Source: Chara braunii (Eukaryota > Streptophyta > Charophyceae > Charales > Characeae). Taken from it: a stretch of 48,954 bases of DNA. Position numbers and translations under genes: made by a program. The stretch lies in assembly GCA_003427395.1 (NCBI GenBank), contig BFEA01000842.1, positions 32,758 through 81,711 on the forward strand, written 5' to 3'. Numbering within the stretch: position 1 is the first letter of the stretch; each line of letters begins with the position of its first letter. Positions 30,248 to 39,041 of the stretch are shown piece after piece. The notes under the pieces were generated by a model, which ran no database searches, was not told the DNA's origin, and saw only the letters and a list, made by a program, of their open reading frames with translations.

Positions 30248-32293
30248 AACGCATTATTATCTTCCTCGCAAACCATAGCACGATCACACCCTTTGTACAA
30301 GTACTTATACATGTACTTATACAGATACTTGCACGCCTTGATGTTAGCACAATATTCAACATTTAAGTGGCAATTAAACCTTATTAGCAAGTACGGGTTG
30401 TACGGGACCACACGCCGATTTTCATAAACGACATCATTTTGAACAATCGTAAAATCATCGTCACTTGGTTTCCTTCTCCTATACGAAAGGTGCGTTTGTT
30501 CATCTTTGAATGTTGTTGTTGAAATAAAATCTTTCGAAAACCCTTTTGTGCATTCTCCGTCCTCCGTACACGAAGTGTCGCGTTTCTCCGCATCGCAAAT
30601 CCCGTGCAACATGAATTTGACTACCCTTTCTCTCAATTCCCCTTTCAGAGGAATCTTGACACACACCACATTGTCAATAGCATCCGGATCCCGAATTTTA
30701 TCATCCGGATGCAGGATAACCAATATATGTGTGTGTGGTAGACTCCTTTTTTGAAACTCCGCCACATACAACATTCCACTCACCCTATCAAAGATCTGTT
30801 TGTTCTTTATCTCATCAATAAGTTGTGCAAGATAACCTTTGAACATTCGCGCAAGAAGATCCGGCCTGTCGTTAGGACATTGACCTGGCAACAGGGCTTG
30901 TTTGATCTCCGACCAGTTAGTGTTGCACGTCATAGTGATGAAAAGATCCGGATTTTCGAATTTCCTCACAATTGTCATGCTGTCGTAATATCTTTCACTC
31001 AAATATCGGGCCCCCCTAGTGAACGTTGATGGTAAAACCAAATTTATCCCAACACCCTCACCACGTTGATTTTGTTGCACGGCGTCTCGTAAATCTTGAT
31101 AATCCTCCGAGCGCAATTCTTTTTGGTGGAATCTCACCCAATTTAAGCGGAGGTATTCAACTTTAGCGTACGCTATGCAACAAAACTCGTGGAAGAGACG
31201 TGTTGCATAAAGGAGGCAAGGTCTTTCACCATCGAGCTCGTGAAGGTGAAATGCGTAGTACTCCGAACACTAAGTGTTGGCGGTCATCCAGCTTCCAAGG
31301 CACATCGGACAGACCAACTATCAATTCTCTTCCGGCAAAGTAAAACAAACCTTAAGTAGTCATGCGCTCGAGAACATTCCGGAACCACAACGGTCTGCCG
31401 CTCACCTGGAAGGGTACCACGCAAACGAATCTCGAGCTCACGAGGAAGGAGTTCATCGGCTATCAGAACACACACCTCACGTAAACCCATAGGACGGTTA
31501 TAACGCCTTGCATGTTCCTCATCAGGCATGGCATCGAGATTTATCACCAACTTTCTCTCGTCCAACACTTCAGGTGGAAGGTCAGCAACCGTCATAAAGT
31601 CTTTCACGTAATTGTTACATTGTTGTAGCAATTCGTGAAACCTTCTCATATGCGTTTCGCTTGATCAAGTTCGGCATCGGATGTACGTGCAGGTAAGTTC
31701 AGAAAATCTACCCTTTGATAAATCGCATCGTCCAAACGTTGAGGATCGTGTAAGTATAGTTACGCAAACTGAGGACGTTCCCCTTCCCCGACAACCAATG
31801 CACCGACACGATGAAAGATTGGACCTTAAGCCCTAAGTTGACCTTGGAATCCTCGAACATTATCGCTCGGCTGCTTCAACCTCGAGGATGCGAGGGATAA
31901 ACTATTACTAATTTTCTTCGCATTGTTTCGAAGGAATCGACCGTCGGAAGTTTGAGACGTCCAAAGGGAAAAATTCTCATCCTTCGGGGAACCTTCACAA
32001 GACCGTTCCCATAAAGGACAACGTTTTGTACCTTTTTGGCAACACATCTTTGTCCATTTTCTTTCATGATGCCACAATTTAGCACCACAACGCTTCCACG
32101 GATCTCCACCACCAATGCCTAACAGTTCAACAGTGCTAGCATTCTCAACAATCGCTACGATGTTCTCAACCGCCTCACACGTTGTTGTCACGGGTGCAGA
32201 TGGAAGTGCATTCAGATCAGGAGTCGGAAAATTTTGCAAATCATTCATTTCTTCCTCACGACTATTTGACTCACTGTCTTCGCGATTGTTCAT
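30248..32293 (-). pseudogene. Helitron Rep half of RepHel (HUH endonuclease)
   Basis: It starts at ATG 32293 (MNNREDSESNSREEEMNDL). A zinc-finger-like segment follows (RCGAKLWHHERKWTKMCCQKG, near 32030), then a degraded stretch. Near 31600-31300 is LDERKLVINLDAMPDEEHARRYN. From 31261 down is the conserved EYYAFHLHELDGERP..RLFHEFCCIAYAK..LNWVRFHQKEL and the Rep catalytic core: the HUH motif in LPHTHILVIL (about 30735) and the tyrosine motif in CKYLYKYMYKYLYKG (about 30300). Rep nicks one strand and joins ends in rolling-circle transposition. Frame changes near 31270 and 31650-31820 break it. After residue NNA the frame runs into inserted DNA until 30067. Confidence 0.87.
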
Positions 32294-33411
32294 TGAATTT
32301 TAATTATCTGCGAATGTCTCGCTCGCGATAACAGACTCTGCGAATGCCTTGCCCGAGAAGATTGACTCCGCGATTGGAGAAGATGCACTCCTCGATTGCG
32401 CAGAGGCGCTCACTCTAATCTCTCGAAGGATTTTCACAGCGAACAAACTTCGCCTCACACCCCTCACAAAATCTTTATGAGTACGCACATTTTTTTTTCC
32501 TCCTATGATTCTTAACCACATTTCTCAATGCACGCATGCGTTTAACGTGAAGGTTTGATCGTCTTTCCTCACTTTTTCTTCGTTTTGAAATCTTACGGGA
32601 CGTCGAACATGGTTAATTCATATTCATTCTATTGACTTGTTTTGTTCCTCCACAAACCTCTATTGCACTTCCATCATAGCCCGATGACACACGGTGAGAC
32701 ATCTACGACAATGATCCAAGTTCCAAACGATGCACGACTTTATTAGCACGCAGTCGTCGAATCAACAACACACGATACTGTTTTTTGCGCCTTCAAAAAA
32801 ATTGGTTTTCATAATAACAATCTTCTCCGTCGATTATGAGATCCAATAAACTTTCTAATCAATGTGTTCGGCGAATTCGGTTGGGTCGTGGCAACAAAAG
32901 ATGGATGTGCATGAGCATTTGTCAAAGTGGGAAAAAGGTTGCTCTCCACACATTTTTGCTAGACATCGACAGCCAATGTCGACGATGAACAATTGTGTAC
33001 ATGTGCTGAGTGCAAGGGAAAACCATCGAGTAAAATCGATCTTTCGACCATCGGAACAGAATCTTCATTTATTGCAACATCCGTAAGAATTTTAAGTGGA
33101 AGTTCACTTTGCAAGGTCATAGAAAGATTTTTATGACAATTAATGCGATCTGTACGAACATTGATATTTCCTTGACTCGTTGTTTTGAAAAACACAGGGC
33201 TTGTGAAATCATTCATCGATGAAATTGCTTGTCAAAAAGATAGAGACCTATCACTATATTGTTCTTAGGGAGAACAATCAGGACCATCATCTTGAGTTAC
33301 CCTCGGTTGTTTATATCTCTTCGGAGCAATCCCCTCGTCTACAGCACCTACCGCCTGTTATAAAGACCTTCGGGTTCGACGACTTTGGGAAAGTGATCAT
33401 CCACGTTCACG
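32294..33411 (-). other. Helitron 5' region, degraded coding-like remnants
   Basis: Minus-strand open stretches at 32300-32521 and 32959-33216 (for example LKILTDVAINEDSVPMVERS and LLDGFPLHSAHVHNC) look protein-like but match no family I know. They could be an upstream Helitron ORF or flanking DNA. Confidence 0.3.
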
Positions 33412-33747
33412 CTATTCGTGTTGTGATGACATTGGTGTTTCACTCGCAAAGTGACCAGGATTAATATCCGAACCTATAAAGAATCCCAATTCATGATTGA
33501 ATGAGGAAAAATGGCAGTCTAACGAAGACAAACCGACTTGACATGGAACAACGGAAGGACACTGAGTACACTATGATACTATCGGCGAAGACACCAAAGG
33601 ATCCTTAACAACCCTTTCATAACGACGAAGGCGTTTGCGACGCTTCCACGGACCATGCAAGGACTTATCCTCAGGTGAAGAGAAGGTTGAAATAGTGGAT
33701 AGATTAGTGTTGGTTGAATCGTCGTGTTGACCTTGGTCCTCTGCCAT
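33412..33747 (-). pseudogene. Possible short upstream ORF, function unknown
   Basis: From ATG 33747 the minus strand reads MAEDQGQHDDSTNTNLST, then a basic patch (GPWKRRKRLRRYERVVKD). After one TAG (33571-33573) it continues in the same frame for about 52 more residues to TAG at 33412. A nuclear-localisation-like basic cluster is the only feature. It may belong to the Helitron. Confidence 0.3.
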
Positions 33748-33759
33748 ATTAATGGGCAC

Positions 33760-34868
33760 GTACGTATATATTTGTACATGGGCACGTCATGGCGGATAGG
33801 AGGAATAAGATGCATATACACAATCGAAACGAAAAGAATACACCTCAAAACATTCGTATATAGACGTAATTATATAGAGAAAAGTAATATAATGTCAAAT
33901 AGAAAAGAAAAGAAAACAAGAAAAACAAAGAAGACGTAGTCCAACACATAGAACGCAACCGAAATGGGAAGCACGAAAAATCGAAAAAAATAAGGAGTCC
34001 GTTTGGTTTGTTTTTTTTTTTCCAGCTCGTCTATCCAGGTTAATCAATGTTAATTCATATCAAAATTTCTTTGTCCGTGCAAATATAAATGTATAGGTCC
34101 ACTTTCATGTTTGTGCAAACGTTTAATCGAGACCGGAACTTCTTTGGACTCCTATTGAGGTCAATTAAGACGCCTCTTATTTTGTTTCTATACCTCATTC
34201 GGTTCTTATGTTCGATTTGTGATCCTATACGCCCTTTAGTCTTTTCAAGGCCCCATTCGATAAAGTCATACGTACCTCGTTTGTCCACGTTCGCCCTTCG
34301 TCATTCTCTTACAGTCTCTGCTCTTGTTTTTTCAGCCGTGATGTCTTATGTCATTGTTGTCGGGTAGTCTGTGGTAGTCAGGTAGTTTGCGTGTTGTAGT
34401 TGTAGTTGTTTTCTTGCTTTTTAGTGTGTCCGATACTGGTATGACTCCGTATGAGTAGGACAGTTGTACAGTAGCGTTGGTTGGAGCAGAGTGGGTCGGC
34501 ACCGCCGACACGACTTGTGCAGTACTATTTTTTTTATTAGTCAGTATGTGGCACTAGTAGGATTCATTGCATTATGTTACATTTTTCATGTGTGATTTTA
34601 ATGACTAGCACTTCCCCGGTTTTCATGTCCGTTACTTGTTCTGTGTATGATTTCAGTTCCCAGTGTTGCACGAGGTTTCGTGTCCATTTTTGTGATCGTG
34701 TGAATTTATATGTCTAAATATTGTTTACGTTTTTAATTTTATTTATTTCATTTGTTTGTTTGTTTAATTTGCATGAAGAGTTGGGTGATTGGCAATGATT
34801 GCTCTCTTTTTGTTTCTTTGTAAATTGTTCAATGTATGCATACAGACTACACGCATACCTCTTCCATG
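33760..34868. other. Unassigned AT-rich DNA
   Basis: About 40 bp at 34276-34317 resemble 13992-14033. No gene, LTR end or Helitron 5' end could be recognised with confidence. Confidence 0.4.
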
Positions 34869-34919
34869 TCAAACTAACTGAAACATAGGCAAGTGTGAAG
34901 TTTCACACTTACCTGTGTT

Positions 34920-35066
34920 TGACAAAGAAGGGGTACTCCTAGACATGGGGGTGATTTGGGGTGTGGTGAGCGTCGAGCGGTGATTGGGTTCGGGTTTGGG
35001 ATAGGGGGTGGGCGTAGGGTTGCTTTTGGGGGGGTTGGCAGATGGGGGGTTGTTGGGTGGTTGGGT
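34920..35066. other. G-rich segment left of the assembly gap
   Basis: A G/T-rich strand. Its last part (TTGGCAGATGGGGGG..GGGTGGTTGGGT) recurs right of the adapter at about 35297-35331, which suggests one locus duplicated across the gap. Confidence 0.6.
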
Positions 35067-35071
35067 NNNNN
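35067..35071. other. Assembly gap (five N)
   Basis: Five undetermined bases. The DNA to the right is a displaced retrotransposon fragment ending in a library adapter. Confidence 0.98.
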
Positions 35072-35208
35072 TACACGATGGTCCGACTCTGGTAGCGCTG
35101 CTGGCCTGGATCGCCACATCCAGGTCTTTCAGGACCCCCGCCTCATTTGTGACGTGACGTTCCTCCCCGAGGCTTCCCTTATCGATCGTTTCCTGGTCAG
35201 CCTTCCCC
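35072..35208 (+). other. Displaced gag fragment, near copy of 40286-40422
   Basis: Nearly identical to the gag stretch around RWSDSGSAAGLDRHIQVFQ at 40286-40422, with only a few differences. It starts at the gap and ends exactly at the adapter, so it is probably one arm of a mate-pair read pulled in by gap filling rather than real local sequence. Confidence 0.85.
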
Positions 35209-35246
35209 CTGTCTCTTATACACATCTAGATGTGTATAAGAGACAG
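35209..35246. other. Nextera mate-pair junction adapter (contaminant)
   Basis: CTGTCTCTTATACACATCT is followed immediately by its reverse complement, a 38-bp perfect palindrome. This is the Tn5 mosaic end in the head-to-head form used as the circularisation junction of Nextera mate-pair libraries. It is a laboratory sequence. Its translations give the artefact peptides MCIRDR and VSYTHLDVYKRQ. Confidence 0.98.
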
Positions 35247-35640
35247 GGGGTGGGTGGTGGGGTGTGTTTGGTGGGAGGTGAGGGGGGTGTTTTGGGGGGT
35301 TGGCAGATGGGGGGGTGTTGGGTGGTTGGGTTCGGGGTGGGGGGTGCATGGTTGTCGTATTGGGACGAGGTGGCAGGTCGGGGGGGTCGTGCCGCTTGCA
35401 GGGGCGTCGTCAAATGCCGTTTGGTGGTGTCGTAAGGGGTCCAAAGGGGGGTGGAGGGGTTGGATTTTTTTTGTTTTGTTTTTCGGTTTGAGTGTTCGGG
35501 CGCGTGGGGCCACGTGTCCGAGCCCCAAAGGGCCGGTTCCGTTTTTTAAAATGCAACGGAACACCCCCGTTATTGCGTTAAACGGGATTCAACGGGGGTC
35601 CTCGGATCCGTTAAACGGGTATAACGGCGTTCAATTTTTC
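35247..35640. other. G-rich DNA and AACGGG-type motif cluster
   Basis: After the G-rich repeat, 35545-35640 holds several related motifs (CGTTAAACGGG twice, CAACGGGGG, ATAACGGCG). No gene. Confidence 0.4.
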
Positions 35641-35649
35641 GCGTTCTCC

Positions 35650-36099
35650 GTTCAACGGACACACAGTTCCTCCCTAAGTGGTTTGGTCCATGGAAGGTCA
35701 CTTCAGCAGCTGGCGACGACCCCACGGGTCCCTCGTTCATAATCGAGATTCCCCCGCATTTGACGGTCACCCAGTATTTCAGACTTCAAAGTTGGCAGTC
35801 TATACTCCACCGTCACCAGCGGATTTCCCGGGCAAACGGTCACACGACCCTCCATCAATGGATGGTAACCAGGAGGTCGACCCCGTCCTCGCTCATCGCA
35901 AGCACGACAACAAGCCAATGCGGTACAAAGTTTCATTCAAGCAATGTGATCCCGACGACACACACTCGATTTCACAAGTTGACCTGAAGGCGACAACACC
36001 CCTCATCTTCGTGCTTACAAAAAACAACGACTTGCTAAGGAAGCTGCCCAACCCGCCCCCGTACAGACATCGGACAGACAGCTTCGCCCTCGCAGTTAG
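35650..36099 (+). pseudogene. Ty3/gypsy integrase C-terminus, end of pol
   Basis: Plus-strand reading KWFGPWKVTSAAGDDPTGPSF and IIEIPPHLTV is the gypsy integrase C-terminal barrel. A frameshift near 35770 moves to FQTSKLAVYTPPSPADFPG, followed by a chromodomain-like tail (EVDPVLAHRKH, YKVSFKQCDPDDTHSIS). A further shift leads to the natural-looking stop TAG at 36097-36099, 21 bp before the LTR. The catalytic core lies upstream, where the assembly is broken. Confidence 0.8.
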
Positions 36100-36108
36100 C
36101 TCGGTCTT

Positions 36109-36120
36109 CACGGGGGGAAG
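36109..36120 (+). promoter_or_regulatory. Polypurine tract
   Basis: CACGGGGGGAAG directly precedes the TG start of the LTR, as expected for the plus-strand primer of reverse transcription. Confidence 0.75.
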
Positions 36121-36995
36121 TGTGAAGCATTCTGAGCCACACGGGCCCCAGTTAGGGCCCGGTTCCTCTAAGTCAGGGTACGCCTAGGGGTACGACGGTT
36201 CAGATCAGGCCCAGACAGACCTAGGAGTAAGCTGGTTCAGGTAAAACCCGGTAGGCCTAGGTATAGGGGTCTAAGACAGGCCCAACGGTCACATTGTTTC
36301 AGGCCGGTACCGGTCCAGCAGTAGGACCTACCGGCGGCAAAGTTCAGCGGCAAAGTTAGGCTGCCACTTTCAGATTCCGGCAACAGGATCTGGACCGTTG
36401 ATCAGATCAACGGTCTAGACCCAAGGTACCGGCAGCCTTGAGGCTGGCCCCGCACTATATTAGTCGGGCATCAGTGTACAGAAGGTAGGTTAGTAGTAGA
36501 CATATGGTTAGTCTTCAGGATTAGCGCAACATTTTAGTGTTAGCTGGATTAGCGCAGCGCTGCAGTGTTACCATGAGCAGCGAGGAGAGGAGGAGCTTTG
36601 CGGCAGAGAGGAACTAGCGCAGCATTGGGCGCAGCGTCAGCCACCGGCCCAGCCCGCGGCCCAACACCAGTCCCTGCAGCGCCATAGTGTAGCGGACCTC
36701 TGGTTGGCCTGTGAGACCAGCCCCTTGGCATATTCTCACAGGCCTGTGTTCTATTCAGGGCAGTCCAGTCAAGGCCCGTACCTCTGTCGGTACCAGCCAG
36801 TCCAATCCAGTCCCGTCAGTCCGTTGGGGTATACCCCAGCTGTTGTTTGTTTTCGACATCATTCTACATTGGCACGATTTTGGAGTATGTGCGTTGGAGT
36901 CTTGCGTGGGAGTTGCGCTGTGCCATCTCGCTCCTCCCTCATCCTCCATCTCATCTGTATCCCAGGCGGAGCACCTTCTCGGTGGGTCCGCTACA
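36121..36995 (+). repeat. LTR shared by integrase-side and gag-side element bodies
   Basis: 875 bp from TGTGAAGC to GCTACA. It is preceded by a pol end and polypurine tract and followed by a primer site, so it has the borders of both a 3' and a 5' LTR. A TATA-box candidate (CTATATTA, 36455-36462) would drive plus-strand transcription. Confidence 0.8.
36455..36462 (+). promoter_or_regulatory. TATA box candidate in the LTR
   Basis: CACTATATTAG in a GC-rich LTR. A start site would be expected about 25-35 bp downstream. It is judged by sequence alone. Confidence 0.45.
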
Positions 36996-36996
36996 T

Positions 36997-37008
36997 TGGT
37001 ATCGGAGC
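36997..37008 (+). promoter_or_regulatory. Primer-binding site (tRNA-iMet type)
   Basis: TGGTATCGGAGC one base after the LTR end. Identical to the PBS of the minus-strand gypsy element at 12053-12064. Confidence 0.85.
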
Positions 37009-38263
37009 GGGAACGTTCCCCGCTCCCACCCACCACCCCGTACAGCTGGGAAAATAGAAAGACTCGACAAACGGGTTTTTGGTCGTTTTCAAGCCCGTTT
37101 TCGTGGAAAACGAGGGAAAAAACAAGCTGCAGCAGGAAGTGACACGTGGAGAAAAAAACACGTGTCACCAAGAGCGCGCAAGCGCAAGCGCCAAGGCCAA
37201 GGCCGCCACACGCGCCACGTGCCCACGCTGCCCCGCCCTGCCCTGCCCCGCTCCCGGATTATATTTTCAAGATCCGGGATGCTGCTGCTGATGGGGTTGC
37301 TCGTGCGTATACCGCTGCCATAACACACTCAGCACAGTGTGTATATGGTTGTATATAGCGGCACAGTGCTGTTGAAGAGTTGTGTGCCAACTATTTATCC
37401 CCCTCCCCCTCGGCGAGCAGCGCAGCAGCGCCCGGGCTGCTATTTGCCCCCCCCCCCCCCCCCCCCCGTTAGCTGTTGTTGGCTATGCACGTGGCCATCT
37501 CTACTGCCACGTGGCAGCTTGTGGTGGAACTGAAGACCCCCTTGCTTAAGGGGCTGCTCTACAGTGGTGAGGGCGTGCTCACACAGCAGACCCTAGATCT
37601 GCAGATCTGCAGAACTGTTGCTAGGGGCTGATCAAGATCTCAGCCCCCTCTTTCCTCCAGCTGGCTTACTGCAGCGAAGGCCAAGACCCTCCTGGTCTTG
37701 GTACACCTTGTGCCCTTGGAGACACCAAGGGCTAGGTATCACTTCTCCCCTCTCCCTACTAACCCACTTTCTCTCCCTTTCTCTCTCCTCTTACTCACAC
37801 CCCTCTCCCCACCCCACCTTTTCTCCCATCACCCACCATTTTTATTCCATTCTATTCATTTTGTTTTTTTCTCCTCTTCTCTTTTTGCTTCTTAATCCCT
37901 CTCCACCTTTCCCATCCCTATCCCTCCCATTCCCTCACGCTCCTCTCCCCCAAGAACCTCGTCACTTCCCCCATCTCCCCCTTCACTCTTTTTCTCTCTC
38001 CCACCCATTCCTCTCTTCTCTCCTTCACCTTTTCATCCCCCTTCCCCCCAACTTCAAAATTTTTTGTTTTTTCCTTTTTCTTCTTTTTACCTTCTCTTGA
38101 TTTATATTTCCTCTCTTTCCCCCCCCCCCAAAAAAAAATCGAATCATCTTACTCCCCACCCTCTTTTCTGATTTTCTGATTTATTTCATTTTATTTTCTT
38201 TATTCTGAAAATTCAATTTTCTTTACGGCAACCCTAAATCTGATTAGGTGTTAGTCTTTCTTG

Positions 38264-38579
38264 CTTTCGGCACACGTTTTGACCTCGTGGGGGTAACAAA
38301 GTGCTGCCGAAATTTTCTGATTTTCTCTTACTTAGTCTTTTTCGGCACACTTTGACCCCATGGGGGTGACGAAATGCTGCCAAAATTTTTGAAAAATCAG
38401 ATACCCCATCTCTCTCAACCTCCTCACCCACTTATTTACTTATTTATTTATTTATTATTTCTTTATTTATTTTTTAAAATTTTTAATTTACGGCAGTTTG
38501 AAACCTAATGTGCTTATCTTGGTCTCCCCCCCTTGGCACATTTTTGACCCCGTGGGGGGTAGGGAAATGCTGCCGAAAA
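38264..38579 (+). repeat. Three copies of a hairpin-forming repeat in the leader
   Basis: Units at 38264-38312, 38338-38390 and 38533-38579 each read TTTCGGCACA..TTTTGACCCC.TGGGGGT..AA.TGCTGCCGAAA. The outer arms TTTCGGCA and TGCCGAAA pair, and inner ACCCC pairs with GGGGT. Two are preceded by a TTTACGGCA block. Repeats of this sort in a retrotransposon leader could serve RNA packaging or dimerisation, but that is inference. Confidence 0.75.
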
Positions 38580-38767
38580 TTCTAAAAAAATAAATATCAT
38601 TTCTCTCTTTATATTTTATTTCCTTATTTTTTTAATTATTTTTATTATTTATTTATTTTCTTATTTATTTTTATTTTTCTCCCGAAATCTCGCTGTTTAT
38701 TTATTTTTCTCCCGCCTTCCCTCCTTATGCTTGCTATTTTATTTTCTTGATTAGGTCACCGGTACCC

Positions 38768-38832
38768 TACCCTAACCACTCAAACTTTGGTTAGGGTTTT
38801 CTTAGGGTTTTTATAGGGTTTAGGGTTCTTCA
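38768..38832. repeat. Telomere-like TTTAGGG/CCCTAA motifs
   Basis: CCCTACCCTAACC followed by TTAGGGTTTTCTTAGGG and ATAGGGTTTAGGG. They are degenerate and in both orientations, so not a true telomere; they sit just upstream of gag. Confidence 0.5.
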
Positions 38833-39041
38833 AACCCCCCTACTTCCCCGCCCTATTCGGGCACCCTGGACCTGAACCACCCCTCCCCCTTTGACGGCGC
38901 CCGCGCTAGCCTTGCTAGCGCCGTCCGCCGCTTTCTACCGCGGACCCCCCCCTACGCCCTCCGCTCACACGGACCTCCTCTGGTCTCCTCCGCTCACACG
39001 GACCTCCTCTGGCCCCCTCCAGTCCGGCCCGTCACCTCCCC

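Larger units (their letters stand above)
14980..33760 (-). mobile_element. Helitron with RepHel and a second ORF, disrupted
   Basis: Rolling-circle transposon on the minus strand. The proposed 3' end is CTAG at 14980-14983, preceded (minus strand) by a hairpin with arms GCGGG/CCCGC. RepHel runs 32293 to about 17460, broken by an insertion. A second ORF lies at 17373-15823. The 5' end (TC) was not located; coding-like remnants continue to 33747, so the right boundary given is only a minimum. Several stops and frameshifts make it non-autonomous. Confidence 0.75.
37009..39041 (+). other. Long untranslated leader of the plus-strand gypsy element
   Basis: 2.0 kb with a poly(C) run (about 37447-37468), a polypyrimidine region (37740-38140), three hairpin-repeat units (38264-38579) and TTTAGGG-like motifs (38770-38830). 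ORFs here are CT-tract artefacts. Confidence 0.6.

Noticed and set aside
34869-35435. ORFs giving MCIRDR.. and ..VSYTHLDVYKRQ..
   Set aside because: They are translations of the Tn5 mosaic-end adapter at 35209-35246 and of G-rich DNA beside the gap.
36704-37323. Plus-strand ORFs of 117-158 codons
   Set aside because: They cross the LTR end, primer site and leader of the gypsy element, where no protein is expected.
37618-38100. 160-codon Pro/Ser/Leu ORF
   Set aside because: Translation of the polypyrimidine leader tract.
38768-38832. Telomere or chromosome end
   Set aside because: Motifs are few, degenerate and in both orientations, embedded in a retrotransposon leader.
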